Part shown: piece after piece, positions 36,598 to 44,638 of the stretch
Numbering within the stretch: the stretch's first letter is position 1
Layout of the letters: the number at the start of each line of letters is the position of its first letter
Assembly (NCBI RefSeq): GCF_900291955.1
Contig: NZ_OLMR01000004.1
Coordinates: 91,156-155,155, forward strand
Source: Pseudoruminococcus massiliensis
GTDB lineage: Bacteria; Bacillota; Clostridia; Oscillospirales; Acutalibacteraceae
Reading direction: 5' to 3'
Length of the DNA stretch: 64,000 bases
Notes under the pieces: generated by a model
Databases searched by the model: none
What the model was told of the DNA's origin: nothing
What the model saw: only the letters and a program-made list of their open reading frames with translations
Made by a program: the position numbers and the translations under genes

Positions 36598-37755
36598 TTG
36601 AACGATTTTACTTATCAGAATAAAACTAAAATAGTGTTTGGGAAAAATTCGGAAAATCAACTTCCGCAACTTATAAAGAAATATGGCTCTAAAATTCTGC
36701 TTGTTTATGGTGGAGAAAGCATAAAGGAAATCGGACTTTATGATAAAGTCACAGCTATGCTCAATGAAAACCAGATTGAATATTTCGAGCTTTCTGGAAT
36801 AGTACCAAATCCAAGACTTAGAAAGGTCTATGAAGGAATAGATATTTGCCGACAGCAAAATATTGAATTTATACTTGCTGTTGGTGGCGGCAGTGTAATT
36901 GATACTGCAAAAGCTGTTGCTCTTGGATTTTCATATGAAGGTGATGTCTGGGATTTCTTTGAAAACAGAAATGAGCCTGAAGCTTGCCTCCCTGTTGGTG
37001 TGGTGCTTACTATACCTGCTGCAGGAAGTGAATCAAGTGAAAATCTTGTTATAACTAAAGAAGATGGACTTCTGAAGCGTGGCTATGGCAGTGAAAAGCT
37101 TCGTCCGCAGTTTGCAATTATGAATCCTGAAACAACTTATTCTCTACCATTCTATCAAACAGCTTGTGGAATATCAGATATGCTTGCACATATAATGGAA
37201 CGCTATTTTACAAAGACAGAGCATGTTGATGTAAGCGACAGACTTTGTGAAGGTCTTATGCGAGCAATAATATCTAATGCAAAGCTTGTAAAACAAGACC
37301 CAGAGAATTATGACGCAAGAGCCGAAATAATGTGGGCGGGAACTCTCGCACACAGTGGCTTAATTGGTATGGGCAGAGAGGAAGACTGGGGTTCTCACGC
37401 AATAGAGCATGAACTTTCTGCAATTTATGATATTGCACACGGTGCCGGACTTTCAATAATATTTCCAGCGTGGATGAAGCATGTATATAGAGAAAATGAA
37501 GAACGCTTTGTTCAATTTGCACAGAGAGTTATGAATGTTGAATTGCCTAATTCAATGGTTTATGAAACTATAATGGAGGGCATTTCCCGACTTGAGTGCT
37601 TCTATACATCTCTTGGACTTCCGACAAGACTTTCAGCAGTCGGAATAGATAGTTCACACCTTGAAGAAATGGCTAAAAAAGCTAATTCGTGCGGAAACTT
37701 CAAGAAGCTTGATGCAAGCGATATTTATAAGATTTACAAATTAGCACTTGATTAA
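36598..37755 (+). CDS. iron-containing alcohol dehydrogenase (butanol dehydrogenase-like)
   Basis: TTG 36598 is favoured, because GAAGGG stands nine bases before it and the product then begins NDFTYQNKTKIVFGKN as in this family; ATG 36589 is the alternative. The roughly 385-residue protein has VGGGSVIDTAKAVALG (NADP-binding GGGS motif) near residue 95, LTIPAAGSESS near 140 and metal ligands in the HIMERYF and AIEHELSAIYDIAHGAGLS segments. It reduces aldehydes, as BdhA/YqhD do. A promoter with TTGAAA and TAAAAT precedes it. Confidence 0.9.
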   Translation: MNDFTYQNKTKIVFGKNSENQLPQLIKKYGSKILLVYGGESIKEIGLYDKVTAMLNENQIEYFELSGIVPNPRLRKVYEGIDICRQQNIEFILAVGGGSVIDTAKAVALGFSYEGDVWDFFENRNEPEACLPVGVVLTIPAAGSESSENLVITKEDGLLKRGYGSEKLRPQFAIMNPETTYSLPFYQTACGISDMLAHIMERYFTKTEHVDVSDRLCEGLMRAIISNAKLVKQDPENYDARAEIMWAGTLAHSGLIGMGREEDWGSHAIEHELSAIYDIAHGAGLSIIFPAWMKHVYRENEERFVQFAQRVMNVELPNSMVYETIMEGISRLECFYTSLGLPTRLSAVGIDSSHLEEMAKKANSCGNFKKLDASDIYKIYKLALD

Positions 37756-37768
37756 GGAATGATTAAAG

Positions 37769-38422
37769 ATGAAAAAAATTTGTGTATTTGATTTGGACGG
37801 AACTCTCGTAAACTCACTCTATGACCTCGCTGACGCTATGAACTATGCTCTTGTAAAAAATGGCTTTGAACCACATGAAAGAGAAAAATATCGTTTTATG
37901 GTTGGCAACGGTATTTCAAGCTTGGCAGACAGAGCAATGGTTATTCCGAAGGGAATGGCAACTGATGAGCAGAAAAAACAGGTTCTTGCTGATTTTAACG
38001 AATACTATACAGAACACAGTCTTGATAAAACTGTACCATATGACAGTATAACAGAGTTGCTCACAAAGTTAGACGAGCTTTCAATCAAATATGCGATTAT
38101 GTCAAACAAGCCTGATAAATTCACAAAATCTATTGCCGCAAAGCTTTTCCCTGATAATAAATTTGCGGCGGCTTGGGGACAGCGACCTGATTTTGAGCGA
38201 AAGCCTTGTCCTGACGCATTGCTTGCAATGCTTGCAGAGCTTGGTTTTGATAAGAGCGATTGCTTATATATAGGCGATAGCAATGTTGATGTCCAGACTG
38301 CGAAAAATGCCGAAATAGATTTCTGCGGTGTAAATTGGGGCTTCCGCCCAGAAAGTGAACTTATTGCAGAGGGTGCAGAGTTTATCGCAAAGACTGCTGA
38401 GGATATTCTTAAAAGACTGTAG
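37769..38422 (+). CDS. HAD-family phosphatase, phosphoglycolate phosphatase-like
   Basis: The 217-residue protein has HAD motif I VFDLDGTLVNSLYDL, motif II IMSNKP, the lysine in FERKPCPD, and motif III/IV CLYIGDSNVDVQTAKNA. A helical cap lies between motifs I and II. It fits Gph-like enzymes that clear 2-phosphoglycolate or other small phosphates; the exact substrate cannot be read off. It follows the alcohol dehydrogenase by 14 bp. Confidence 0.88.
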   Translation: MKKICVFDLDGTLVNSLYDLADAMNYALVKNGFEPHEREKYRFMVGNGISSLADRAMVIPKGMATDEQKKQVLADFNEYYTEHSLDKTVPYDSITELLTKLDELSIKYAIMSNKPDKFTKSIAAKLFPDNKFAAAWGQRPDFERKPCPDALLAMLAELGFDKSDCLYIGDSNVDVQTAKNAEIDFCGVNWGFRPESELIAEGAEFIAKTAEDILKRL

Positions 38423-38475
38423 ATTACAAAATTAGCCTGTTCAAGATAAGTAAATCGGTATCTGTGGAGGCAAAA

Positions 38476-38763
38476 ATGATAAATAGAGATAATCCATCGT
38501 TAGAATATATAAAAAGCAAAGCGAACGAAATTCCTAAATTCAAAAAAACTATTGGCATTATTGAAAAAGAGTTAGAAAATAAGAATACGATATTGGCTAT
38601 TGGAAACGCAGGAGCTTTGCCGGATGAAACTTACATAATTATTCGGTTTAGCCATAAAGCAAGTGAGCAATATGATGAATTAAAAGATTTTGGAACAAAA
38701 TATAAGTGCATTACATTTTGCGATAATAATGGAGCAACATCGATTTGGTTTCCAAAACAATAA
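38476..38763 (+). CDS. small protein of unknown function
   Basis: ATG 38476 with GGAGG upstream gives 95 residues. The sequence has a helical first half (FKKTIGIIEKELENKNTILA) and a strand-rich second half with FGTKYKCITFCDNNGATSIWF. It is soluble, with no membrane segment. No family was recognised. The following gene on the same strand resembles small immunity proteins, so both may be accessory genes. Confidence 0.55.
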   Translation: MINRDNPSLEYIKSKANEIPKFKKTIGIIEKELENKNTILAIGNAGALPDETYIIIRFSHKASEQYDELKDFGTKYKCITFCDNNGATSIWFPKQ

Positions 38764-38818
38764 ATATACAGATTTTAATTTTAGAGATGTTTAAGTAAAC
38801 AAAGAGGTAAAAAATATT

Positions 38819-39253
38819 ATGAAAACCATAGCCGAATTAGAAAAATATTTAGAAGAAGAATGTTACTCCTTTTATGCAATAACTATTGGAAAACATATGG
38901 CACCTGAAGGGTTTGTTATAAAGCAAGATGGACAAGAATATATATATGGCTATTCCGAGAGAGGTTTTCTTCGTACGATTAAGGCTTCTGAATCAGAAGA
39001 AGAACTTGTTAATTATGCACTAAAAGACTTAGCAAGTTACAAGTGGAATAGAGCACATTTAGTTGCACGAATGTGGTCAGAATATGATGCTGCTGAAGCT
39101 GAAAGAGAATTAAGTAGAATGCATATTGCTTTTGAAAGAAATGATGTTCATAATTGTGATATGGAACATCGAAGGTTATGTAGAATATTTGTTTTCGGAA
39201 GAGATATTTTGAGACTTTCAGATTTTAAAAGAAAATATATTCAGGATCCATAA
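38819..39253 (+). CDS. small protein of unknown function, possibly immunity-like
   Basis: The 144-residue acidic protein begins MKTIAELEKYLEEECYSFYA, then AITIGKHMAPEGFVIKQDGQ. This beginning loosely resembles a class of small immunity proteins found beside polymorphic toxins, but no toxin gene is near and the match is by memory only. AAAGAGG lies upstream, somewhat distant. A soluble alpha/beta protein with no signal peptide is all that can be stated firmly. Confidence 0.45.
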   Translation: MKTIAELEKYLEEECYSFYAITIGKHMAPEGFVIKQDGQEYIYGYSERGFLRTIKASESEEELVNYALKDLASYKWNRAHLVARMWSEYDAAEAERELSRMHIAFERNDVHNCDMEHRRLCRIFVFGRDILRLSDFKRKYIQDP

Positions 39254-39354
39254 CATATAATATCTATCGTATTATATCAGAAAATAAATCCGTTTTTCTT
39301 TGTAGAAAAATCTTTCAAACCCAAAAACTTCATGAAAGGAGATTTATCAACAAT

Positions 39355-40149
39355 ATGGATATAACAAACGAAAAAATTGATGATGGCAAAGCCTTTGACT
39401 GGGGTAGAGTTTCCGCTGAATATGTGAAATATAGGGATATTTACCCTAAGGAATTTTATGATAAAATTATAAGCTTAGGCTTATGCACAAAGGGACAAAA
39501 GGTTCTTGATGTAGGTACTGGAACAGGAGTTCTGCCAAGACATTTATATGAATATGGTGCAGATTTTGTTGGTGCGGATATTTCAGAAAATCAGATAGAA
39601 GCCGCAAAAGTTCTCGCAAAAGAAAACAAACAAAACATCCAGTTTATTGTTTCGCCTGCAGAAGATATTGATTTTCCACAGGATAGCTTTGATGTTATTA
39701 CAGCGTGTCAGTGCTTTTTCTATTTTCATTATGAAACTGTCATACCGAATTTTGCAAGAATGTTGAAAAAGGGTGGCAAGCTGGCAGTTTTATATATGGA
39801 GTGGCTTCCGTTTGAGGATAAAATCGCAAAAGCAAGTGAAGACCTTGTTTTGAAATACAATCCAAAATGGAATGGTGCAGGCGAAACCAGACACCCAATA
39901 ATTCTGCCTGAATTTGTGGATAAATATTTTGATACAATACATAGTGAAGAATTTGACCTTGATGTTCCGTTTACGAGAGAGAGCTGGAACGGGAGAATGA
40001 AAGCGTGTCGTGGAACAGGTGCGTCGCTCTCCGAGGAAGAACTTGTAAAATGGGAGAATGAGCATAAAAAGCTCCTTGAGAAAATTGCAGACGAGTCCTT
40101 TACAATTAAGCACTATGCCACAATCAAGGTGTTACAGGTTAAGAAATAA
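39355..40149 (+). CDS. class I SAM-dependent methyltransferase
   Basis: The 264-residue protein has the methyltransferase motifs: VLDVGTGTGVLPRHL (motif I) near residue 52, GADISENQIEAAK (post I) near 75, and DSFDVITACQCFFYFH (motif II) near 118, then MLKKGGKLAVLYMEW. It is of the UbiE/type 11 kind and the substrate is unknown. AAAGGAG precedes ATG 39355. Confidence 0.85.
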   Translation: MDITNEKIDDGKAFDWGRVSAEYVKYRDIYPKEFYDKIISLGLCTKGQKVLDVGTGTGVLPRHLYEYGADFVGADISENQIEAAKVLAKENKQNIQFIVSPAEDIDFPQDSFDVITACQCFFYFHYETVIPNFARMLKKGGKLAVLYMEWLPFEDKIAKASEDLVLKYNPKWNGAGETRHPIILPEFVDKYFDTIHSEEFDLDVPFTRESWNGRMKACRGTGASLSEEELVKWENEHKKLLEKIADESFTIKHYATIKVLQVKK

Positions 40150-40287
40150 AATCTATTTAAAGGGCTTTTATTTATGGACTTACCTAAAAGAAAAAATATA
40201 AGATTGCATAATTATAACTATTCGTATAACGGGGCGTATTTTATTACTATTTGTACTAAAAATAAAGAAAATTTGCTGTGGAAAAAT

Positions 40288-40311
40288 GTAGGGGCGAACT
40301 GTGTTCGCCCG
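40288..40311 (+). repeat. REP palindrome inside the transposase gene, forward copy
   Basis: Arms GGGCGAA and TTCGCCC around CTGTG. The 24-bp unit is identical to the one at 7739-7762. Confidence 0.9.
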
Positions 40312-40460
40312 CTTGACCAACTACCATTATCAAAAATTGGGATAGTAATAGAAAATGAAATATATAAACTAAATACTGTATATGAAAATATAAAAGTTGA
40401 CAAGTATCAAATTATGCCTAACCATATTCATCTTATTATATTTATATATGAAGATTCTAA

Positions 40461-40484
40461 CGGGCGAACACAGTTCGCCCCTAC
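40461..40484 (-). repeat. REP palindrome inside the transposase gene, inverted copy
   Basis: Exact reverse complement of the unit at 40288-40311, 149 bp further on, in the same reading frame of the transposase. Confidence 0.9.
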
Positions 40485-40649
40485 TATTTCAAGAATTATT
40501 AAACAGTTTAAAGGCTCTATAACAAAACAAATTGAATTTTCAATATGGCAAAAATCCTTTTATGACCGCATTATACGAAACGAGAAGGAATATCAGGAAG
40601 TTTGGAATTATATTCATAATAACCCATTGAAATATTTGGAGGTATAGCC

Positions 40650-41282
40650 TTGCAGAAACGAAACTATCAAAAAGAGCTTGATTCTGTAATCGACAATATA
40701 ATAAAAAAAGGTATTCGACCAAAGCTGTTGTTGCATTCGTGTTGTGCTCCATGCAGCAGCTATGTTCTTGAATACCTTAATCAATATTTTGATATTACAT
40801 TGTATTATTATAATCCAAATATATCGCCCAAAAGCGAATATGATTTCAGAATAAGCGAATTACATAGGCTTGTTTCTGAAATGGGCATAAGCGTTAAAAT
40901 AATTGACGGCGATTACGAACCTGAAGCCTTTGAAGAAATTGCAAAGGGACTTGAAAACGAACCTGAACGAGGTGCAAGGTGTATGAAATGCTACCATTTG
41001 CGTCTTGAAAGCTCTGCAAAAATAGCAAAAGAACAAAACTTTGATTATTTCACAACTACGCTTTCAATAAGTCCTATGAAAAACGCTGAAGCTCTTAATT
41101 CTATTGGCTCGGCTCTTGCGGATAAATATGGAGTTCCGTATCTTTTCTCAGACTTCAAAAAGAGAGAGGGCTATAAACGCTCAATAGAGCTTTCAAAGCG
41201 ATATAATCTTTATCGCCAGAATTATTGCGGGTGCAGATTTTCAAAAGCTCAAGCTGAAAATCAGAATAAGTTAAATAAGTAA
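40650..41282 (+). CDS. queH: epoxyqueuosine reductase QueH
   Basis: TTG 40650 with GGAGG upstream gives 210 residues with KLLLHSCCAPCSSYVLEYL, the CCAPC metal-binding start of QueH (DUF208). Further cysteines are in RCMKCYHLRL (about 108-116) and NYCGCRF (about 190). QueH performs the last step of queuosine synthesis in tRNA. The gene is spaced 3 bp from the transposase stop, so it may be read from the transposase message. Confidence 0.93.
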   Translation: MQKRNYQKELDSVIDNIIKKGIRPKLLLHSCCAPCSSYVLEYLNQYFDITLYYYNPNISPKSEYDFRISELHRLVSEMGISVKIIDGDYEPEAFEEIAKGLENEPERGARCMKCYHLRLESSAKIAKEQNFDYFTTTLSISPMKNAEALNSIGSALADKYGVPYLFSDFKKREGYKRSIELSKRYNLYRQNYCGCRFSKAQAENQNKLNK

Positions 41283-41431
41283 ATTGCACTATCACGAATA
41301 AAGCCATATGGCAGACTATCAGCAATGCTATAAAGCGAAATGGAATCCTTTATTATGAGATATACACCAATAGCTGTAAGAATTAAAAATACCAAAAAGA
41401 AAATTACAGCAAGTATTCTTATTGTTTTCAT
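41261..41431 (-). CDS. 56-residue membrane protein
   Basis: ATG at 41431-41429 overlaps the TGA of the DUF1700 gene (ATGA) and GGAGG (in GGAGGTAAAGC) stands upstream. The peptide starts KTIRILAVIFFLVFLILTAI, a single membrane segment, followed by a short soluble tail (DSISLYSIADSLPYGFIRDS). It ends inside the last codons of the convergent queH by 22 bp. Overlap start and ribosome binding site support it as real and coupled to the upstream gene. Confidence 0.6.
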   Translation of the reverse strand: MKTIRILAVIFFLVFLILTAIGVYLIIKDSISLYSIADSLPYGFIRDSAIYLFNLF

Positions 41432-41994
41432 TTTGCTTTACCTCCATATTTGATTCTATTTCTGATAAATCTAAAATATTTTCCGATAAGCGTTATTCCG
41501 TCATATATAGAAAGAATTGCTATAAATATTCCGAAAACTGCCAGAAAAACTCCTGCCACAGCAATAAAGAAAAATCCTATGCTCAATGAATTAAGGATAA
41601 AGCTTGAAAATACCATAACCATACCAGCTATGCAAAAAGCTATTCCCAAAGCGAAAAAAGCAAGCATAATCGCAATCATAGTAGGTATAATAATAATTGA
41701 AAGAGTTCCCCAGATAGCAGCCTCCCATGAATGGGCAGTGCTGCTATTTTTATTGCTGGCCTGTTCAATATTATAATGGTCGTGATAACCCCTATCTGAT
41801 TGATATATATTTATAAAATATTCTGCGGCATCTTCAGGACTTCCTAAATCATATATAATATCCTGTTCAGTTTTACCGTTTTTCATCTCTTGCGAAAATT
41901 GAAGTTCATAATCATTCATAATCTTATTTCTGTTTTCTTTAGAAAGAGGTTTTAATGCTTTATACAGTCTTTGCATATATTCCTGCTTTGTCAA
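41428..41994 (-). CDS. DUF1700/HAAS-type membrane protein
   Basis: TTG 41994 is preferred (start LTKQEYMQRLYKALKPLSKE); GTG 42003 and a longer frame to 42057 exist. The N-terminal HAAS domain has KALKPLSKENRNKIMNDYE and the IIYDLGSPEDAAEYFI pattern. Three or four membrane segments follow (about residues 85-180). Such proteins are usually encoded with a PadR regulator; none is adjacent. The following 56-residue membrane protein is probably a partner. Confidence 0.75.
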   Translation of the reverse strand: MTKQEYMQRLYKALKPLSKENRNKIMNDYELQFSQEMKNGKTEQDIIYDLGSPEDAAEYFINIYQSDRGYHDHYNIEQASNKNSSTAHSWEAAIWGTLSIIIIPTMIAIMLAFFALGIAFCIAGMVMVFSSFILNSLSIGFFFIAVAGVFLAVFGIFIAILSIYDGITLIGKYFRFIRNRIKYGGKAK

Positions 41995-42057
41995 TAATAT
42001 CACTATCCCATCCTTAAAATTCAAAGAAAATATACTGCAAAAAAATCCTTTTGTCAA

Positions 42058-42384
42058 GCTTGATATTTGAGTAAATAATCGAAAAAATTATAGATTTCAA
42101 CAAAAAATTTTTAAAAAATGTTGACAATGTTAAAATTACAGAAAGTTTAATAAAATCCAGTAAAAATGCGTGGTGGAAAAGTTTTCAAGCATAGAAATTC
42201 GCATTATTTCAAGGCTTTTCAAGAAAGTTATCCACACTTTCAACAGAGTTTTCAACATTTATGGGGGAAAACTCTGATTACAAATAGTATAATTATTTAA
42301 AAGAATTAAAAAGTTGAATAATTTTCTTAAAAATAGACAATTATATAGTAGCTAAAATAACAAAAATTCGGGAGGCTGTTTTTT
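42058..42384. other. intergenic region with a DnaA-box sequence and two hairpins
   Basis: In 327 bp without genes there is one perfect DnaA box, TTATCCACA (42228-42236), set in the loop of a GAAAGT/ACTTTC hairpin (about 42223-42241). CAGAGTTTT (42244-42252) and AAAACTCTG (42268-42276) form a second hairpin. No dnaA/dnaN or box cluster is present, so this is not shown to be an origin. Confidence 0.45.
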
Positions 42385-42645
42385 ATGATTAAGGGTATAA
42401 ATAGAAGTATAATTGAGGTACTTGATACTGGCAGTGTTTATTATGAAAGAGCCTTGCTCGTGATAAAACCAGAATATGCCTCAGCTCAAAGGGAATTGCT
42501 TGAACAGGAGGCTAAAAAGCTTCTCGAAAATATGGGCGAGCCGTCATCGCTTAAACGCAGTAAAAAACGCTTTAAAAATATTGTCACTTTTTGTATAGCT
42601 GCCGCCATAGGTGCAATTTTTACTGCCTTGTGTTTTTTAATTTAA
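42385..42645 (+). CDS. small membrane-anchored protein of unknown function
   Basis: The 86-residue protein starts after CGGGAGGCTG. The first 60 residues are soluble and charged (SAQRELLEQEAKKLLENMGE) and the end is one membrane segment (IVTFCIAAAIGAIFTALCFL). The build is that of a tail-anchored protein. A similar product occurs in other Clostridia by general look, but no name can be given. Confidence 0.65.
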   Translation: MIKGINRSIIEVLDTGSVYYERALLVIKPEYASAQRELLEQEAKKLLENMGEPSSLKRSKKRFKNIVTFCIAAAIGAIFTALCFLI

Positions 42646-42661
42646 TATTAGTTTGATAAAA

Positions 42662-42830
42662 ATTAAAAGTTTTGCTCAAGCTTTTTCAAAAGCTTGCAGT
42701 TTCCAAAGGCGGCGCCTTTGGTCGCTCTCCGCAGAGAGCGAAACACTTTATACTTCTCTAAGCGCAGGAGGGTAGAAAAATATTCCAGTGGAATGTTTTT
42801 CGTAGGGAACCCCCTGCGAGGGTTCCCTGA
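42662..42830. repeat. modular palindrome array 3, close copy of array 2
   Basis: Hairpins in the same order as 19711-19880: AAGCTTT/AAAGCTT-type, CCAAAGGC/GCCTTTGG, CGCTCTC/GAGAGCG, ATTCCA/TGGAAT, and GGGAACCC/GGGTTCCC (42805-42827). The loop of the last is CCTGCGA, the reverse complement of TCGCAGG in array 2. It lies between two small membrane protein genes. Confidence 0.88.
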
Positions 42831-43025
42831 TAGTAAACCACTACTCCAAATATGAATTTTGTTTTTTATTAAATTAACACTTATGTTAATTTAATCATAT
42901 TTTATGTATAATACAATATAATTAAAATAGGATAGTATAATAGCCATGATTTGTTAAAAAACAGATTAAAAATAATATTTCCGCTTTATTTCATATAATA
43001 TAATTTTTAGTGAATCAGAGGGCTT

Positions 43026-43559
43026 ATGTATAACAAGAAACTTGCATTTATGGAATTTATCGGCTCAGCATTCGTTTTTTCATTTGGAATGTTAGTAAAA
43101 TATGCTTTTATACTATCAGAGGGTGATGTATGGAGCTTTTTCATATCCAGTGTTAATAACAGTGCTTGGGAACAGCTAAAGCCTTTCACCTTTCCATTTT
43201 TTATATGGAGTGTAATAGAGCTTTCAATATTGCGGCTTCCTGTTGTACGGTTTGTACCGTCTAAGGTTGCTGCATTTTACATATATTGGGCGGCAGGGCT
43301 TTTCTATATGGCTGTATATAATTCGTTTTTTGAAGGCTTATGGAGAGTATTACTTTTTGTAGGATTATTTATAATCATTTTAGTATCGCATTATATTTCA
43401 TATAAGATAATTACCAAGGCAAAAATTATAAGTAGCTTTTTTATACCCTCACTTGTGGCATTAGTCTTATTTATGGCTATGTTTATATTCTTTACGCCAC
43501 ACGCACCTCACGGAGCATTATTTTATGATGCAATCAATGGTGGCTATGGTCTTTTATAA
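43026..43559 (+). CDS. DUF6512-like integral membrane protein
   Basis: The 177-residue protein has six hydrophobic segments. The motif VNNSAWEQLKPFTFPFF (about residue 43) and the end FFTPHAPHGALFYDAINGGYG fit this family of Firmicute membrane proteins with no known role. It has a weak ribosome binding site (CAGAGGG). Confidence 0.72.
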   Translation: MYNKKLAFMEFIGSAFVFSFGMLVKYAFILSEGDVWSFFISSVNNSAWEQLKPFTFPFFIWSVIELSILRLPVVRFVPSKVAAFYIYWAAGLFYMAVYNSFFEGLWRVLLFVGLFIIILVSHYISYKIITKAKIISSFFIPSLVALVLFMAMFIFFTPHAPHGALFYDAINGGYGLL

Positions 43560-43638
43560 TCAGTTTCTCCATCTTCTTGAAAAATCCAAGTAATTGTTGT
43601 ATACTTAATAAAGTAGCATAAGCTGGGAGGAAAGTATA

Positions 43639-44196
43639 ATGGATTTATTTGAAAAGACACTCGAAAGCAAAGAAATATTTGATGGTAAGGTTATTCATGT
43701 CACATTAGATAAGGTTGAGCTTCAAGATGGAAAAACTTCTTTTCGTGAGATTGTCGGACACCCAGGAGGAGTTTGTGTTGCTGCTCTCACTGAAAACGAT
43801 GAGCTACTTTTTGTAAAACAATTCAGATACCCATATAAAGAGGTTACAATCGAACTTCCTGCTGGCAAACTCGAAAAAGGTCAGAATCCGCTTGAAAACG
43901 GAAAGCGTGAGCTTTTAGAGGAAACTGGTGCTATCGGAAGTGGATATATAAGCTTAGGAAAGCTATACCCAAGCCCAGGCTATTGCGGAGAAATTATTCA
44001 TATGTATTTTTGTAGAATAGACCATTTTGAGACTCAAAAGCTTGATGAAGGCGAATTTCTTAATGTTATGAAGATTCCACTCAAAAGAGCTCTCGAAATG
44101 GTTCTCAATAATGAACTTCCTGATGCTAAAACACAAACCGCAGTTTTAAAAACGGCTATGATGATTGATAGATTAAAAGGACACCCAGAGTTATAA
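43639..44196 (+). CDS. nudF: ADP-ribose pyrophosphatase (NUDIX hydrolase)
   Basis: The 185-residue protein has the NUDIX box GKLEKGQNPLENGKRELLEE followed by TGA (about residues 78-100) in the context VTIELPAGKLEKG that marks ADP-ribose pyrophosphatases. A proline 15-17 residues beyond the box (KLYPSPGY) is also typical. It hydrolyses ADP-ribose to AMP and ribose 5-phosphate. GGGAGGAAAG precedes ATG 43639. Confidence 0.92.
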   Translation: MDLFEKTLESKEIFDGKVIHVTLDKVELQDGKTSFREIVGHPGGVCVAALTENDELLFVKQFRYPYKEVTIELPAGKLEKGQNPLENGKRELLEETGAIGSGYISLGKLYPSPGYCGEIIHMYFCRIDHFETQKLDEGEFLNVMKIPLKRALEMVLNNELPDAKTQTAVLKTAMMIDRLKGHPEL

Positions 44197-44212
44197 TAAG
44201 AGGTAGATTAAA

Positions 44213-44635
44213 TTGATTAATCCTATTGTAGTAATTATCCTATCAGCATATATACTAAGCTTTCTCGTTCTGAGAATAGTTGTAAAGCCGAAAAAACCTA
44301 TATTCACAGGAGCATTACTCGTAATGCTTATCTTATTTGTAATAGTAACAAGTATGATAGATACTTCTATCTATGGCTCGGAACTTATGAGTGATTTTGA
44401 GAAAAGTATGGTTTCTTTTGTGACCTCTACAAGAATCCAAGATACTGTCAAGCTTGAAAGTTCATTCAGAATTTTTGCGTGGATAGATATAGGATTATTT
44501 GCTGTAACTATAATTTCTATGTATGTGGAACTTAGAGCAATTCTTATTTCAGTTTATTCTGAACGAGGAAAAGCTAAAAACCAAGAAATAGAAAATTTAA
44601 CCGAACAGACAAATAAGTCTATGAAAGGAATTTAA
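44213..44635 (+). CDS. membrane protein of unknown function
   Basis: TTG 44213 with AGAGGTAG upstream gives 140 residues with three membrane segments (about 4-20, 28-47 and 85-110) and a polar C-terminus. It sits between nudF (16 bp) and hemW (3 bp) in the same direction, so it is probably in their operon. No family was recognised. Confidence 0.65.
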   Translation: MINPIVVIILSAYILSFLVLRIVVKPKKPIFTGALLVMLILFVIVTSMIDTSIYGSELMSDFEKSMVSFVTSTRIQDTVKLESSFRIFAWIDIGLFAVTIISMYVELRAILISVYSERGKAKNQEIENLTEQTNKSMKGI

Positions 44636-44638
44636 AAT

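Larger units (their letters stand above)
40174..40647 (+). mobile_element. REP-associated tyrosine transposase (Y1/TnpA_REP family)
   Basis: The 157-residue protein is a Y1-type HUH transposase: GAYFITICTKNKENLLW near residue 20, the HUH motif MPNHIHLIIF near residue 81, and the catalytic tyrosine within SFYDRIIRNEKEYQEVWNYI near residue 130. It is a single-copy enzyme of the kind that mobilises REP palindromes. Two inverted 24-bp copies of the REP palindrome lie inside the coding sequence and are translated as GANCVRP and GRTQFAP. It shares the transcript direction of queH, whose start is 3 bp after its stop. Confidence 0.9.

Noticed and set aside
42058..42384. Replication origin
   Set aside because: Only one DnaA box, no A+T cluster of boxes, and no dnaA/dnaN neighbours.
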